Source: Stenotrophomonas_A sp036566925 (GTDB taxonomy: Bacteria > Pseudomonadota > Gammaproteobacteria > Xanthomonadales > Xanthomonadaceae). From it: DNA of 45,071 nucleotides. The stretch is taken from contig DATCVI010000009.1 of assembly GCA_036566925.1 (NCBI GenBank), positions 1 to 45,071 of the forward strand, written 5' to 3'. Shown here one piece after another: positions 16,968 through 25,632 of this stretch. The notes under the pieces were generated by a model. The model saw only the letters and a list, made by a program, of their open reading frames with translations. It was not told the origin of the DNA and made no database searches. Positions within the stretch are counted from its first letter, which is position 1. Every line of letters starts with the position of its first letter. A program made the position numbers and the translations under genes.

Positions 16968-18176
16968 TCAGAGGGCGGTCGCGGCTGAAGCCGCTCCTAC
17001 AGGCTCGCGTTGTGTGAGGTGTGCGGCAATGGCCTGCTTGAACAGCGGCACGCGTGCGGCAAGGTGTAGGGCGCCCTGGCGCAAAAGGCGCGCCGGCAAG
17101 CGGTCGTCGGTGTACAGGGTGGCGATTGCGTTGGTCGCTTCGTAGAGCGGCCGTGTCGCCTTGCGATGCGCGCGGTCGTAGGCGGCCAGCACAGGCGCCG
17201 CAGCGAAATCTCGCCCCGCCGACAGCGCTTGCAGAATCCCGCGCGCCAGACGTGCCTGCCCCTGCAACCCGAAATTGAATCCATGCGCGGTGACCGGATG
17301 CATGCCGACCGCGGCATCGCCGATCAGCGCCGCGCCGGCTGCGCAGAAACGGTCGGCGTACACCCCCACCAGGGGATAGGCGTGACGACTGCCGTGCTGC
17401 CGCATCGCGCCGAGGCGGTACTCGAAGGACTCGCTCACGGCGGCACCGAAGCCACCCTCGTCCATCGCCAGCAACGCGGCCACGCGTGCCGGCGACAAGG
17501 TCAGCACCGCGCCAGCGCAATTGCCGCGCAAAGGCAGCAGCGCCATCGTGCGGCCGTGGCCGAACCACTCCCAGGCCGCACCGTGGTGCGGATATTCGTG
17601 CTGCATGCGGCATACCAGCATGGTCTTGCCGAAGTCGCGACTGCGCGCGCCGATGCCGAGCAGCCGGCGCACGGTGGAAAAGCGGCTGTCGGCCGCCACC
17701 ACCAAGCGCGCCGATAACGAAGCCGCGGCGCCAGCGAGCGTGAGTTGCGTGACCGCGCCGTCGCGGTGCAGCCCCCTCACCGTGGTGGCATCGATCAGCT
17801 GCAACCTCGCCTGACCCGCCACCGCATCCCAGGCCGCCTCGCGGATGCGCTGGTTGGGCACCAGCCAACCGAGTTCGCCACCGTCGCACGGTGGCGCAAA
17901 GTCCAGGGCAAACGGCGACTTGCCATTCATCACCTTGGCCTGGCGCAGCGGCGCGATGTCGCCGGGTTCGAAACGCGCCCATAGCCCGAGCTGCTCCAGC
18001 AACTGGCGCGAGGCATGCGTCAACGCGATTTCGCGGCCATCGAACGCCGGTTCGGCCAGCGCCTGGCGCGGCTGTTGTTCGATCAGCGCCAGCGAAAGCC
18101 CGCTATCGGCCAGCGAACGCGCGAACGCCAGTCCGACCGGTCCGGCGCCGACGATGGCAATATCCACGTGCTGCAT
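16968..18176 (-). CDS. FAD-dependent monooxygenase, UbiH/UbiF/COQ6 family
   Basis: This 402-residue flavoprotein has an N-terminal FAD-binding GxGxxG (AIVGAGPVGLAFARSLADSG), the middle family segment GELGWLVPNQRIREAAW, and the second FAD motif GDAAVGMHPVTAHGFNFGLQ. The last is the UbiH/F signature of aromatic hydroxylases in ubiquinone synthesis. Which ring position it hydroxylates is not readable. The ATG at 18176 directly precedes the nucleotide-binding strand, and GGGAG lies upstream. The last residues (GAASAATAL) are encoded by a REP repeat, so the original C-terminus has probably been replaced. A TAGACT -10-like box lies about 30 bases further upstream. Confidence 0.9.
   Translation of the reverse strand: MQHVDIAIVGAGPVGLAFARSLADSGLSLALIEQQPRQALAEPAFDGREIALTHASRQLLEQLGLWARFEPGDIAPLRQAKVMNGKSPFALDFAPPCDGGELGWLVPNQRIREAAWDAVAGQARLQLIDATTVRGLHRDGAVTQLTLAGAAASLSARLVVAADSRFSTVRRLLGIGARSRDFGKTMLVCRMQHEYPHHGAAWEWFGHGRTMALLPLRGNCAGAVLTLSPARVAALLAMDEGGFGAAVSESFEYRLGAMRQHGSRHAYPLVGVYADRFCAAGAALIGDAAVGMHPVTAHGFNFGLQGQARLARGILQALSAGRDFAAAPVLAAYDRAHRKATRPLYEATNAIATLYTDDRLPARLLRQGALHLAARVPLFKQAIAAHLTQREPVGAASAATAL
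16979..17002. repeat. REP-type palindrome inside the monooxygenase 3' end
   Basis: The sequence TCGCGGCTGAAGCCGC followed by TCCTACAG is the well-known REP of Pseudomonas and xanthomonads, read on the minus strand as TAGGAGCGGCTTCAGCCGC. The palindrome GCGGCT-GA-AGCCGC is at 16981-16994. It lies within the reading frame of the monooxygenase. No second copy was seen in the window. Confidence 0.8.
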
Positions 18177-18250
18177 GGCCACTCCCGCCCGTTGCAATCG
18201 CCGCAGTCTAGGGGGCCGCGCGCAAGCCCTCGTTGATCCTGGTCAAACGC

Positions 18251-18643
18251 TCAGTGCAGCAGCGGCCACAGGACCAGCACGATGCCGACCATCGAGACAA
18301 CCCAGACCAGGCTGCGCACGTAGGGAATGCCCGCGGCGTACAGCGGGATGTAGACCACGCGCGCCCAGAAATACAGCTGGGCGCCCAACGCGGTATGGCC
18401 GTCCACGCGTTGCGCCCATACCACCGCCAGCACCGCGGCGGCGAAGAAGGCGAAGGTCTCCATGAAGTTGCGGAATGCACGGTCCAGGCGCGCTGCCACT
18501 CCAGTCAACGGCTCCGGGATGCCGTCGCGCGCACTGGCGTTCCACTTGGAGCCGCGCTGCATCGTCATCGTGGTGCTGGCCAGCAGCAGTTGCACCACGC
18601 CCAGGACAATCGCCCAGGCCAGCATGCGAATTTCGATGCTCAT
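18251..18643 (-). CDS. MAPEG family membrane protein
   Basis: This is a 130-residue protein with four hydrophobic helices typical of the MAPEG family (membrane-associated proteins in eicosanoid and glutathione metabolism). The family pattern is clear: a first helix, then RAFRNFMETFAFFAAAVLAV, and ALGAQLYFWARVVYIPLYAAGIPYVRS. Bacterial members are mostly uncharacterised, some having glutathione transferase or peroxidase activity. AGGAG lies eight bases before the ATG at 18643. It sits 42 bases downstream of the DUF4019 gene in a minus-strand run. Confidence 0.9.
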   Translation of the reverse strand: MSIEIRMLAWAIVLGVVQLLLASTTMTMQRGSKWNASARDGIPEPLTGVAARLDRAFRNFMETFAFFAAAVLAVVWAQRVDGHTALGAQLYFWARVVYIPLYAAGIPYVRSLVWVVSMVGIVLVLWPLLH

Positions 18644-18685
18644 CGTTGCTTCTCCTGCCGGGTAGCGGATGCGGCGCGCGTTGGC

Positions 18686-19240
18686 TTACTTGGCATCGGG
18701 CAGGCTGTAGCCGGCCAGGCGCCAGACCTTGTCTTCGTCCAGTCGGAAGGAGACCAGTTCGCGCACCGGTTGCGGCGCGTTGGCGAAGCTCGTGGGGAAA
18801 CTGACGTTGACGTACAGGCCCTCGGGCACTGCCGCACCGGCGTTGTAGCGCACGCGCGTAACGGCGGCCGTACCGCGGCCGGCAACCGCGCCCAGGCGCT
18901 TGCGCTGCGCCGCAATCTGGCTGGCGAAGTTGTCGCGCGTCACCGCGCGCCGGGCGACCGCCGAAGCGCCGTCCCACAGCTGCGGCAACTGGCCGCTATC
19001 GACCATCTGCAACACCTTTTGCGCGGCCTGGATCATCTCCGCGTTCTGCTTGGCAAGCTGGGCCTGTTGCGCCGGGGTCAACGCCGGCTGCGCCGGCTGC
19101 GGCGAAGGTGGCGGCGCGGCCGGTCGGGTGACCGTCGTGGAAGGGCTGGTGGTCGGCGCGGTGGGCTGCTGGCCGAAGGCCGGTGCGGCGGCTGCGCACA
19201 GCAGGCCAAGGGAGAGCGCGAACAGGGAGATATGACGCAT
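18686..19240 (-). CDS. Exported DUF4019-like protein
   Basis: This is a 184-residue protein with a signal peptide (hydrophobic core LFALSLGLLCAAAA, likely cleavage after AFG/Q). A proline/threonine-rich linker follows at about 25-60, then a DUF4019-like domain (LPQLWDGASAVARRAVTRDNF and QRKRLGAVAGRGTA, ending DEDKVWRLAGYSLPD). The function of the domain is unknown, and the protein should be periplasmic or envelope-attached. The ATG at 19240 is preferred because it starts a clean signal peptide. The frame continues upstream without such a feature. Confidence 0.82.
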   Translation of the reverse strand: MRHISLFALSLGLLCAAAAPAFGQQPTAPTTSPSTTVTRPAAPPPSPQPAQPALTPAQQAQLAKQNAEMIQAAQKVLQMVDSGQLPQLWDGASAVARRAVTRDNFASQIAAQRKRLGAVAGRGTAAVTRVRYNAGAAVPEGLYVNVSFPTSFANAPQPVRELVSFRLDEDKVWRLAGYSLPDAK

Positions 19241-19320
19241 GGCTGGGTCGGTCCTTGAGTGCACCGCGATCGGCGCGAGCGAGTCTACGTCAGGGCTTGG
19301 CTGATCGCATTCACGGTTTT

Positions 19321-19566
19321 TCACTGATTTTCGCTGGCCACCGGCGGCACTGCGCGGTTGCGCCAGATGCGCCAGCTCACCCACAGCGCGCGCGCGGTGG
19401 CGGCCAACAACGCCACCAGGCTGAGCCAGGTCGCCACGGTGGCCAGCCAGTACCAGGCCGTACTTACCGCAAGCCAACGCAACAATTCGGCCAGGATGAA
19501 CCCGCCCACCACCCACAACACCGGGGGTAGATAGGCGCGGATGATGCCGCGGGTCTTTCCTTGCAT
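19321..19566 (-). CDS. Small two-helix membrane protein
   Basis: This is an 81-residue protein with two or three hydrophobic segments (about residues 14-35 and 40-62) and a basic C-terminal part (ARALWVSWRIWRNR). No family is recognised. A strong AGGAGGGGACC ribosome site precedes the ATG at 19566, which supports a real gene. It lies between the ClpP-fold lipoprotein gene and the DUF4019 gene on the same strand, so all may be expressed together. Confidence 0.78.
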   Translation of the reverse strand: MQGKTRGIIRAYLPPVLWVVGGFILAELLRWLAVSTAWYWLATVATWLSLVALLAATARALWVSWRIWRNRAVPPVASENQ

Positions 19567-19628
19567 GGTCCCCTCCTGTTCGGCTGGACTATGCGGCAGC
19601 GGCCGGTGGGGCTGGCGTGAAGCGCGAT

Positions 19629-20729
19629 CTACAGGCGTGCGGTGGCGTCGGACGGGGGCGGCTTGGGCAAACCCAGCTCGCTCGGATCGTTCTCCGCCAG
19701 AGGACTCTCGTCCGGGCAGGTCGCATCAGGAAAGCCATAGTGACGCTTCAGCGACTGGCCGCACGCGTTGACTGCTTCCAGGTCGGCGCCGACCGCCTTG
19801 CACGATTGGTCGAAGGCCACCAGGAAGGCATCTTTCCTGCGTACGAAATCATCGCCGCACTTGCGCATCTGGCGAATCCGCTCCAGGTCGTCCTGCACTG
19901 CGTTGGTGCCGTCCAGGCCGTATTCCTTCAACTCTTCGGCGCTCAACAGGCGCAGGCTGCGATTGGGCACGGTCATCATCAGGTCGGCAGCGGCCACGGC
20001 TACGCCATTGCGTTCGAGGTAATCCTTGACGTTGCCGTAAACCTCGTGCAATTCGCGGTTGAGTTCCGCGCGCGAGGTGGCGCGCGAGCTGATCCGCATC
20101 ATCCGGTGGATGCCGACCTTGCCGGCGATCAGGCGGTTGTCGCCGGCCGCCAGCACGAACACGCAGGCGCTATGGCAGATCGAGCCTTCGCGCACCCAAA
20201 TGGTCCAGTTGGCCTCGCCGATGGCATCGCCGGCGCGAATCGCCGCTTCGACCTGGCCGCCACTGGAATCGAGATCGAGGATGCGCCGGTGCAGGTCGAG
20301 TTCGTCGGCGATCGCGGCCAGGCGCCAGGCAAGCTCGGCGAAACCGCTGTCGATCTTGCCTTCGTAGCGCACCCGCAGCAGCCCGGTGTCGCGACACGGC
20401 CACAGACCGGTGCGCACGCTGTCGCGATCCAGCGCAGTGAGGGCCATGCCGTCGCCATGCTCGGCGGTGTAGTCGGTGGCGCAGCTGATCCAGGCCTTGC
20501 CGAGGCCGAGCGTGGCCTGGGGCCACGGCGCGTCGGGATCGGCGCGTTCAGCACGCGAGCGCGGCGGCGGTGGCGGTGGTGCCTCGCTGCTGTCGACCGA
20601 GACCAGGTGGTCGCCGTCGTTGGCCGAACGTTGCACGCCGCCGGCGTCCGCGCTGGTCGTGCCGGGCGGCTGCACACCGCAGGCACTCAGCGACAGGCAA
20701 CAGGCGAGCAACCAGGACAACTTGGGCAT
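19629..20729 (-). CDS. Lipoprotein with ClpP-like serine protease domain (COG3904 type)
   Basis: This is a 366-residue envelope protein. Its signal peptide ends in the lipobox L-S-A-C (Cys17), followed by a low-complexity proline stretch (EAPPPPPPRSR) and a ClpP/crotonase-like domain at about 110-270. The family landmarks are the oxyanion-loop DLDSSGGQVEAAIRAGDAI, the putative nucleophile in ICHSACVFVLAAG, and GKVGIHRM with the likely catalytic histidine. This resembles COG3904 predicted periplasmic proteins and SppA-type proteases. The target is unknown. Cysteines in the C-terminal third may form disulfides. TAGACT at 20763-20768 (read on the minus strand) is a candidate -10. Confidence 0.85.
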   Translation of the reverse strand: MPKLSWLLACCLSLSACGVQPPGTTSADAGGVQRSANDGDHLVSVDSSEAPPPPPPRSRAERADPDAPWPQATLGLGKAWISCATDYTAEHGDGMALTALDRDSVRTGLWPCRDTGLLRVRYEGKIDSGFAELAWRLAAIADELDLHRRILDLDSSGGQVEAAIRAGDAIGEANWTIWVREGSICHSACVFVLAAGDNRLIAGKVGIHRMMRISSRATSRAELNRELHEVYGNVKDYLERNGVAVAAADLMMTVPNRSLRLLSAEELKEYGLDGTNAVQDDLERIRQMRKCGDDFVRRKDAFLVAFDQSCKAVGADLEAVNACGQSLKRHYGFPDATCPDESPLAENDPSELGLPKPPPSDATARL

Positions 20730-20901
20730 CGGGCGTATGCATCAGGGGGTGGACCAGTTGCCAGTCTAGGCCGAACCCGGGGGCGATCCACCCTCGCCGA
20801 TGAACCGATGCCAACCCCCGCCACGCCCTTGCGACAAGGGCCCGCGCATACCTGTCCGAAAACGGCCAGTCGGGGGCCAGGCACGGGTCTAGACTTGCGC
20901 C

Positions 20902-22374
20902 ATGTCCTCGCCCTACCCCGTCCCCGACCCCGAGATCTGCGAACGCGCCCGCCTCGCCCGCGACGCGCGCTTTGATGGTGTGTTCTTCACCGCCGTGCGC
21001 AGCACCGGCATCTACTGCCGCCCGGTATGCCCGGCACCGGCGCCGAAGCCGCGCAACGTCAGTTATTACCCGAGCGCCGCCGCGGCCAGCGCCGCCGGCT
21101 ATCGGCCATGCCTGCGCTGCCGCCCGGAGTTGTCGCCGCAGGCGCAGCAACCGCCCGGCGATGAAGCAGTGCAGCGCGCGTTGGCGTTGATCGGCGAAGG
21201 CACGCTGCAGGAGGAAAGCGTGGAAACGCTGGCGGCCGAGGTGGGGCTCGGTGCACGCCAGCTGCAGCGGCGTTTCCTGCAGCACCTGGGTGCCACCCCG
21301 GCTCAGGTCCATGCCACGCGCCGGCTGCTGCTGGCCAAGCAATTGCTCACCGAAACCGCATTGCCGGTGACGCAAGTTGCGCTCGCCGCCGGTTTCAACA
21401 GCCTGCGCCGCTTCAACGCCGCGTTCCTCGAAGGCTGCGGCATGCCGCCGAGCGCGTTGCGCCGGCAGCGCGAAGAAGTGGCCGGCGGCGAGCTGACGCT
21501 GCGCCTGGGCTACCGGCCGCCCCTGGATCTGGCGGCGATGCTCGGCTTCCTGCAGCGGCGCGCGATCCCGGGCCTGGAGCGGATCGGCGCGCACGGCTAT
21601 ACGCGCGTGGTCGGGCCACCAGAGGCATCCACGCTGGTGCACGTGCAGGCCTCGCCACAACGCGACGAACTGCTGCTGCGGATCGGCCAGACCGACCCGC
21701 GCGCAATTCCGGACATCGTGCGCAGGACGCGGCGCTTGTTCGACCTCGACGCCGACCTGCAAGCCGTGCACGCCACGCTGGCGCAGGAACCGTTGCTGGC
21801 CGAAGCGATCGCGCGCCGCCCGGGCCTGCGCGTGCCCGGCGGTTGGGATGGATTCGAAACTGCGGTGCGCGCGATCCTCGGGCAACAGGTCAGCGTTGCC
21901 GGCGCCACGACCCTGGCCGCGCGCCTGGTCGAGCGCCACGGCGGCCACCGCGAAGGCATGCCGGCCGGCCTGGACCGCGTGTTCCCGACGCCACAACAAC
22001 TCTTCGATGCGCCGCTGGAAACCCTGGGCCTACCCCGCAGTCGCGCCGCCACACTGCGGGCGCTAGCTGCCGCGTGCCTGGATGGGCGCCTGCGCTTCGG
22101 TGCCGGCCAGCGGCTGGAGGACTTCGTCGGCCAATGCACGTCACTGCCCGGCATCGGCCGCTGGACCGCGCACTACATCGCCATGCGCGCGCTGGGGCTG
22201 CCAGATGCCTTTCCCGCCGGCGACCTGATCCTGCAACAAGTGCTCGGCGCGCCGGGCCGGCTCAACGAACGCCAGACCGAACTTCGGTCGCAGGCGTGGC
22301 GCCCCTGGCGCAGCTATGCCGTGTTGCAACTGTGGCACCTGGCCGATGATGCAAAGAAGGAGAAAGCCGCATGA
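20902..22374 (+). CDS. alkA: Ada/AlkA fusion: DNA-3-methyladenine glycosylase II with Ada zinc and AraC domains
   Basis: This 490-residue repair protein has three modules. First is an Ada-type zinc domain with Cys39, Cys43, Cys70 and Cys73 (YCRPVCP and CLRCRP), where Cys39 is the methyl-acceptor position. Second is an AraC-type helix-turn-helix (about 88-180). Third is an AlkA domain ending in a helix-hairpin-helix glycosylase (LPGIGRWTAHYIAMRALGLP followed by the catalytic Asp of FPAGDLI). It should sense methyl phosphotriesters in DNA, activate transcription and remove alkylated bases. The methyltransferase gene begins within its stop codon (ATGA). TAGACT at 20890-20895 ends six bases before the ATG, suggesting a leaderless message. 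Confidence 0.95.
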   Translation: MSSPYPVPDPEICERARLARDARFDGVFFTAVRSTGIYCRPVCPAPAPKPRNVSYYPSAAAASAAGYRPCLRCRPELSPQAQQPPGDEAVQRALALIGEGTLQEESVETLAAEVGLGARQLQRRFLQHLGATPAQVHATRRLLLAKQLLTETALPVTQVALAAGFNSLRRFNAAFLEGCGMPPSALRRQREEVAGGELTLRLGYRPPLDLAAMLGFLQRRAIPGLERIGAHGYTRVVGPPEASTLVHVQASPQRDELLLRIGQTDPRAIPDIVRRTRRLFDLDADLQAVHATLAQEPLLAEAIARRPGLRVPGGWDGFETAVRAILGQQVSVAGATTLAARLVERHGGHREGMPAGLDRVFPTPQQLFDAPLETLGLPRSRAATLRALAAACLDGRLRFGAGQRLEDFVGQCTSLPGIGRWTAHYIAMRALGLPDAFPAGDLILQQVLGAPGRLNERQTELRSQAWRPWRSYAVLQLWHLADDAKKEKAA

Positions 22375-22895
22375 ACCCGCTTCGCTACGATCGCTTCGAT
22401 ACACCTATCGGCCCGCTCACCGTGGCCGCCGACGAACACGGCGTGCGTCACATCCTGTTCGCCGAAAATCGCCACGATGCACGCGGCCGCGCCGACTGGC
22501 TGCACGACCACGAATTTCCGCTGGTGGCCGAAGCACGCGCGCAGTTGCTGGCCTTCCTCGCCGGCCGTCGCGACCGTTTCGACCTGCCGTTGCGGCCGCA
22601 AGGCACCGAGTTCCAGCAGCAGGTCTGGCACACCCTGGGCGAGATTCCGTTCGGCCAGACCTGGACGTACGCGCAGCTCGCCGCGCGCATCGGCAAGCCG
22701 AGCGCGATGCGCGCCGTCGGCGCGGCCAATGGCCGCAACCCGCTGCCTATCGTGCTGCCGTGTCATCGCGTGATCGGCGCCGACGGCTCGCTGACCGGTT
22801 TTGGCGGCGGCCTGCCGACCAAGCTGGCGCTGTTGCGCCTGGAAGGTGCCGCGGCGGTGGCGCAGATGCCGGCGCCGGATTTGTTCGCGGCGTGA
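22371..22895 (+). CDS. ogt: Methylated-DNA--protein-cysteine methyltransferase
   Basis: This is a 174-residue suicide repair enzyme that takes O6-methyl (and O4-alkyl) groups from DNA. The active site is visible as PCHRVIG with Cys131, together with the family segments FQQQVWHTLGEIPFGQTWTY and AVGAANGRNP. It overlaps the alkA stop codon by four bases (ATGA), so translation is coupled. The pair forms an adaptive-response operon, in which the Ada-like part of the upstream protein may act as the inducer. The gene could equally be named ada C-domain. Confidence 0.95.
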   Translation: MNPLRYDRFDTPIGPLTVAADEHGVRHILFAENRHDARGRADWLHDHEFPLVAEARAQLLAFLAGRRDRFDLPLRPQGTEFQQQVWHTLGEIPFGQTWTYAQLAARIGKPSAMRAVGAANGRNPLPIVLPCHRVIGADGSLTGFGGGLPTKLALLRLEGAAAVAQMPAPDLFAA

Positions 22896-22950
22896 GCGAA
22901 CCGCCAGATTTTGTCTTCGCCGGGTCATCGGCGCGCCCTAGAATGAGGCG

Positions 22951-24222
22951 ATGACCCGCCTCTCCTTTACCTCCTGGAGGCCGGCCTTCGTCGGGCCGGC
23001 CTTCGCAGCGCTGCTGGCGCTGCTGCCAAGCGCCTGCGCCACCTCCCCCACTGCCAGCCCCGTTCCTTCCCGACCGCAGCTGTTGCTGATTTCGATCGAC
23101 GGGCTGCGCGCCGATGCACTGGACTGGGGCATCACGCCAACGTTGTCGCGCCTGGCGGCGCAGGGCGTGCGCGCGCAGTGGATGAATCCGTCGTATCCCG
23201 CGCTCACCTTTCCCAACCACTACACCCTGGTCACCGGCCTGCGTCCGGACCACCACGGCATCGTCCACAACTCAATGGAAGATGCCGGGCTGGGCAGTTT
23301 CAAGGTCGCCGACGCCGCCGCGGTGGGCAATAACGAGTGGTGGGGCGGCGAGCCGATCTGGGTCGGGGCGGAAAAGGCCGGGCTGCACAGCGCGACCTGG
23401 TCGTGGCCGGGCAGCGAGGCGGCGATCGGCGGCGTGCGCCCTACCCATTGGCGTCGCTACGACGAGCACGTCTCGGCGCACGCACGCGTCGCGCAAGTCG
23501 CCGACTGGTTGCAGGATCGCCGCCAACCGGTTGCGCTGGCGGCGCTGTATTTCGAGCAAGTCGACAAGGCCGGGCATGACTTCGGGCCGCAATCGCGCGA
23601 ATACCGGCGTGCGATTTCGACCGTGGATGCGGCTATCGGCGAACTGCTGCAGCGTCTGCGCCGCGAGGGCCGGCTGGATCGCACCGACGTCATCGTGGTG
23701 TCGGACCACGGCATGGCCACGGTGCCGCCGCAGCAGGTGATCGCGGTCGAGGACATGGTGCCGATGGCCGAGGCCAAGGTGGTCTCGATTGGCCAGTCGA
23801 TCGGCATCGCGCCGCTGCCGGGCCAGGCGCGAGCGGCCGAATCGCGCCTGCTCGGTGCGCACGCCAACTACGACTGCTGGCGCAAGCAAGCGTTGCCGGT
23901 GCGCTGGCATTACGGCAGCCACCCGCGCGTTCCGCCGATCATCTGCCAGATGCACGAGGGCTTCGATGCGTTGCCGGCCGAGCAGGCGCGCGCGCGCCAA
24001 GCCGGCCACGTGCGCGGCTCGCATGGTTACGATCCGGCGTTGCCGTCGATGCGTGCAGTCTTCGTGGCCAGCGGGCCGAGTTTCGCCAGTGGCGCGACCT
24101 TGCCACCGTTCGACAACGTCGACCTGTATCCCTTGCTGGCGCAGCTGCTGGGCATCGCGGCGGCCACCAACGATGGCGATGCGCGCACGCTGCAGCCGGC
24201 GCTGCGCAAGCCGGCACAATGA
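22951..24222 (+). CDS. Nucleotide pyrophosphatase/phosphodiesterase (NPP, alkaline-phosphatase fold)
   Basis: This is a 423-residue exported enzyme. A hydrophobic N-terminus ends near LLPSACATS, a possible lipobox or signal cleavage. The alkaline-phosphatase fold begins at LLLISIDGLRADAL (metal ligand Asp50), and the nucleophile is Thr86 in NPSYPALTFPNH. Other metal-site segments are VSDHGMA and GSHGYDP. Xanthomonas NPP is a characterised member that cleaves nucleotide phosphodiesters, and the same role is expected here. A TAGAAT hexamer at 22939-22944 ends six bases before the ATG, so the message may be leaderless. The gene precedes clc. Confidence 0.93.
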   Translation: MTRLSFTSWRPAFVGPAFAALLALLPSACATSPTASPVPSRPQLLLISIDGLRADALDWGITPTLSRLAAQGVRAQWMNPSYPALTFPNHYTLVTGLRPDHHGIVHNSMEDAGLGSFKVADAAAVGNNEWWGGEPIWVGAEKAGLHSATWSWPGSEAAIGGVRPTHWRRYDEHVSAHARVAQVADWLQDRRQPVALAALYFEQVDKAGHDFGPQSREYRRAISTVDAAIGELLQRLRREGRLDRTDVIVVSDHGMATVPPQQVIAVEDMVPMAEAKVVSIGQSIGIAPLPGQARAAESRLLGAHANYDCWRKQALPVRWHYGSHPRVPPIICQMHEGFDALPAEQARARQAGHVRGSHGYDPALPSMRAVFVASGPSFASGATLPPFDNVDLYPLLAQLLGIAAATNDGDARTLQPALRKPAQ

Positions 24223-24265
24223 CGTCTCGACAGCGGATTCCTTCGGCCATGGCATCATCTGCGTG

Positions 24266-25558
24266 ATGCGTGGTTTCTCCCATCCCCTGCTCTCCGGCGA
24301 GGGCTGGCGTCGGCGCCTGGCCCTGTGGGGCGGCGCGGTTGCCGTGGCCCTGGTTGCCATCGTCTTCGCCAAGGCCAGCGACGCGGCCTTCGCCGTGTTC
24401 CGCTATTGCGTGGAAACCGCGCCCTGGTCGGCCTGGTTGCTGACGCCCGGCGTATTCGGGTTGCTGGCGTGGGCGACCCACGGCGCATTGCGGCCAACGC
24501 GCGGCAGTGGCATCCCGCAAGTCATCGCCGCCCTGGAAACGCCGGACACCGGCTTTCGCGAGCGCAACCTGTCCTTGCGCGTGTCCTGCGGCAAGCTGCT
24601 GCTGACCACGCTGTCGCTGCTTGGTGGCGCCTCGGTCGGTCGCGAGGGCCCCACCGTGCACGTCGGCGCCAGCTTGATGTATGTCATCGGCCGCCGCTTC
24701 GGCTTCACCGACGCGCGCGAGCTGGGCCATTTCCTGTTGGCCGGCGGCGCCGCCGGCATCGCGGCCGCGTTCAATACACCGCTCGCGGGCGTCGTCTTCG
24801 CGATCGAGGAGCTCAGCGGCCGCTTCGAACATCGCTTCTCCGGCACCTTGCTGACGGCGGTGATCGTGGGCGGGGTGGTCTCGCTGGGATTGCTCGGCAA
24901 CTACACCTACTTCGGCAAGGTGCCGGCCGGACTGCCGCTGGGCGAGGCGTGGCTGGCGATTCCCCTGTGCGCAATCGCAGGCGGGCTGCTCGGCGGTATT
25001 TTCGCCCGTGTTGTCCTGGCCAGCGCCGCAGGCCGGCCGCGATGGCTCGGCCGCTTACGGCAACGGCACCCGGTTGGTCTGGCGATTCTGTGCGGCCTTG
25101 CCTTGGTCGCACTGGCCACGGCCTTTGGCGCGGGCGCCTTCGGTACTGGCTACGAACAGGCGCGCGGCCTGGTGCAAGGCCAGGCGGTGGTCGGCCACGA
25201 GTTCGGCCTGGCGAAGTTGGTCGCCAACCTGGTGTCGTACGTGGCCGGCATTCCCGGCGGGCTGTTCTCGCCGGCCCTTGCCGTCGGCGCCGGTCTTGGA
25301 CACAACCTCGCCGCCCTGATGCCCGGCGTGGATGCGCGTACGTTGGTGCTGTTGGGGATGTGCGCTTATCTCACCGGCGTCACCCAGGCGCCGTTGACCT
25401 CGGCGGTAATTTCGCTGGAACTCACCGACAGCAGCGACCTACTGCTGCCGATCCTGGCCACAGCGCTGTTCGCGCGCGCAATGTCCGGGCTGGTGTGCCG
25501 GGTGCCGATCTACCGAGGCCTGGCCGAGGTGCTGCTGCGGCCGGCGCCGGTGCCCTGA
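24266..25558 (+). CDS. ClC-family chloride/proton exchanger
   Basis: This is a 430-residue integral membrane protein. The selectivity motifs are visible: G-S-G-I-P at 80-84, G-R-E-G-P at 125-129 (gating Glu127) and GIPGGLFSP near residue 330. The internal proton glutamate is present (FAIEEL, Glu182). These mark it as a Cl-/H+ exchanger of the EriC type rather than a fluoride CLC-F, which lacks GSGIP. The residue equivalent to the central Tyr445 of E. coli ClC is Ser390 (ELTDSSDLLLP against LTDNYQLILP). No cytoplasmic CBS domains follow. The ATG at 24266 is chosen for length. It ends at a bidirectional terminator. Confidence 0.92.
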   Translation: MRGFSHPLLSGEGWRRRLALWGGAVAVALVAIVFAKASDAAFAVFRYCVETAPWSAWLLTPGVFGLLAWATHGALRPTRGSGIPQVIAALETPDTGFRERNLSLRVSCGKLLLTTLSLLGGASVGREGPTVHVGASLMYVIGRRFGFTDARELGHFLLAGGAAGIAAAFNTPLAGVVFAIEELSGRFEHRFSGTLLTAVIVGGVVSLGLLGNYTYFGKVPAGLPLGEAWLAIPLCAIAGGLLGGIFARVVLASAAGRPRWLGRLRQRHPVGLAILCGLALVALATAFGAGAFGTGYEQARGLVQGQAVVGHEFGLAKLVANLVSYVAGIPGGLFSPALAVGAGLGHNLAALMPGVDARTLVLLGMCAYLTGVTQAPLTSAVISLELTDSSDLLLPILATALFARAMSGLVCRVPIYRGLAEVLLRPAPVP

Positions 25559-25567
25559 AAAAGAAAA

Positions 25568-25589
25568 AACGCGGCGCAAGCGCCGCGTT
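25568..25589. terminator. Bidirectional terminator between clc and bTHX
   Basis: Perfect nine-base arms AACGCGGCG and CGCCGCGTT (25568-25576, 25581-25589) enclose a CAAG loop. On the minus strand a T-rich run (TTTTTTCTTTTTC) follows and strongly supports termination of the bTHX gene. On the plus strand a CTTCT run follows and may stop clc transcripts. Confidence 0.85.
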
Positions 25590-25632
25590 CTTCTATCGCC
25601 AGCGTCGGCCGCAAGGCCTGACGCGGACCGGT

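Noticed and set aside
24266..25558. Fluoride-exporting CLC-F identity for the ClC protein
   Set aside because: The protein has GSGIP and the GREGP gate typical of chloride exchangers rather than the changed selectivity motif of CLC-F, and no fluoride riboswitch was seen upstream.
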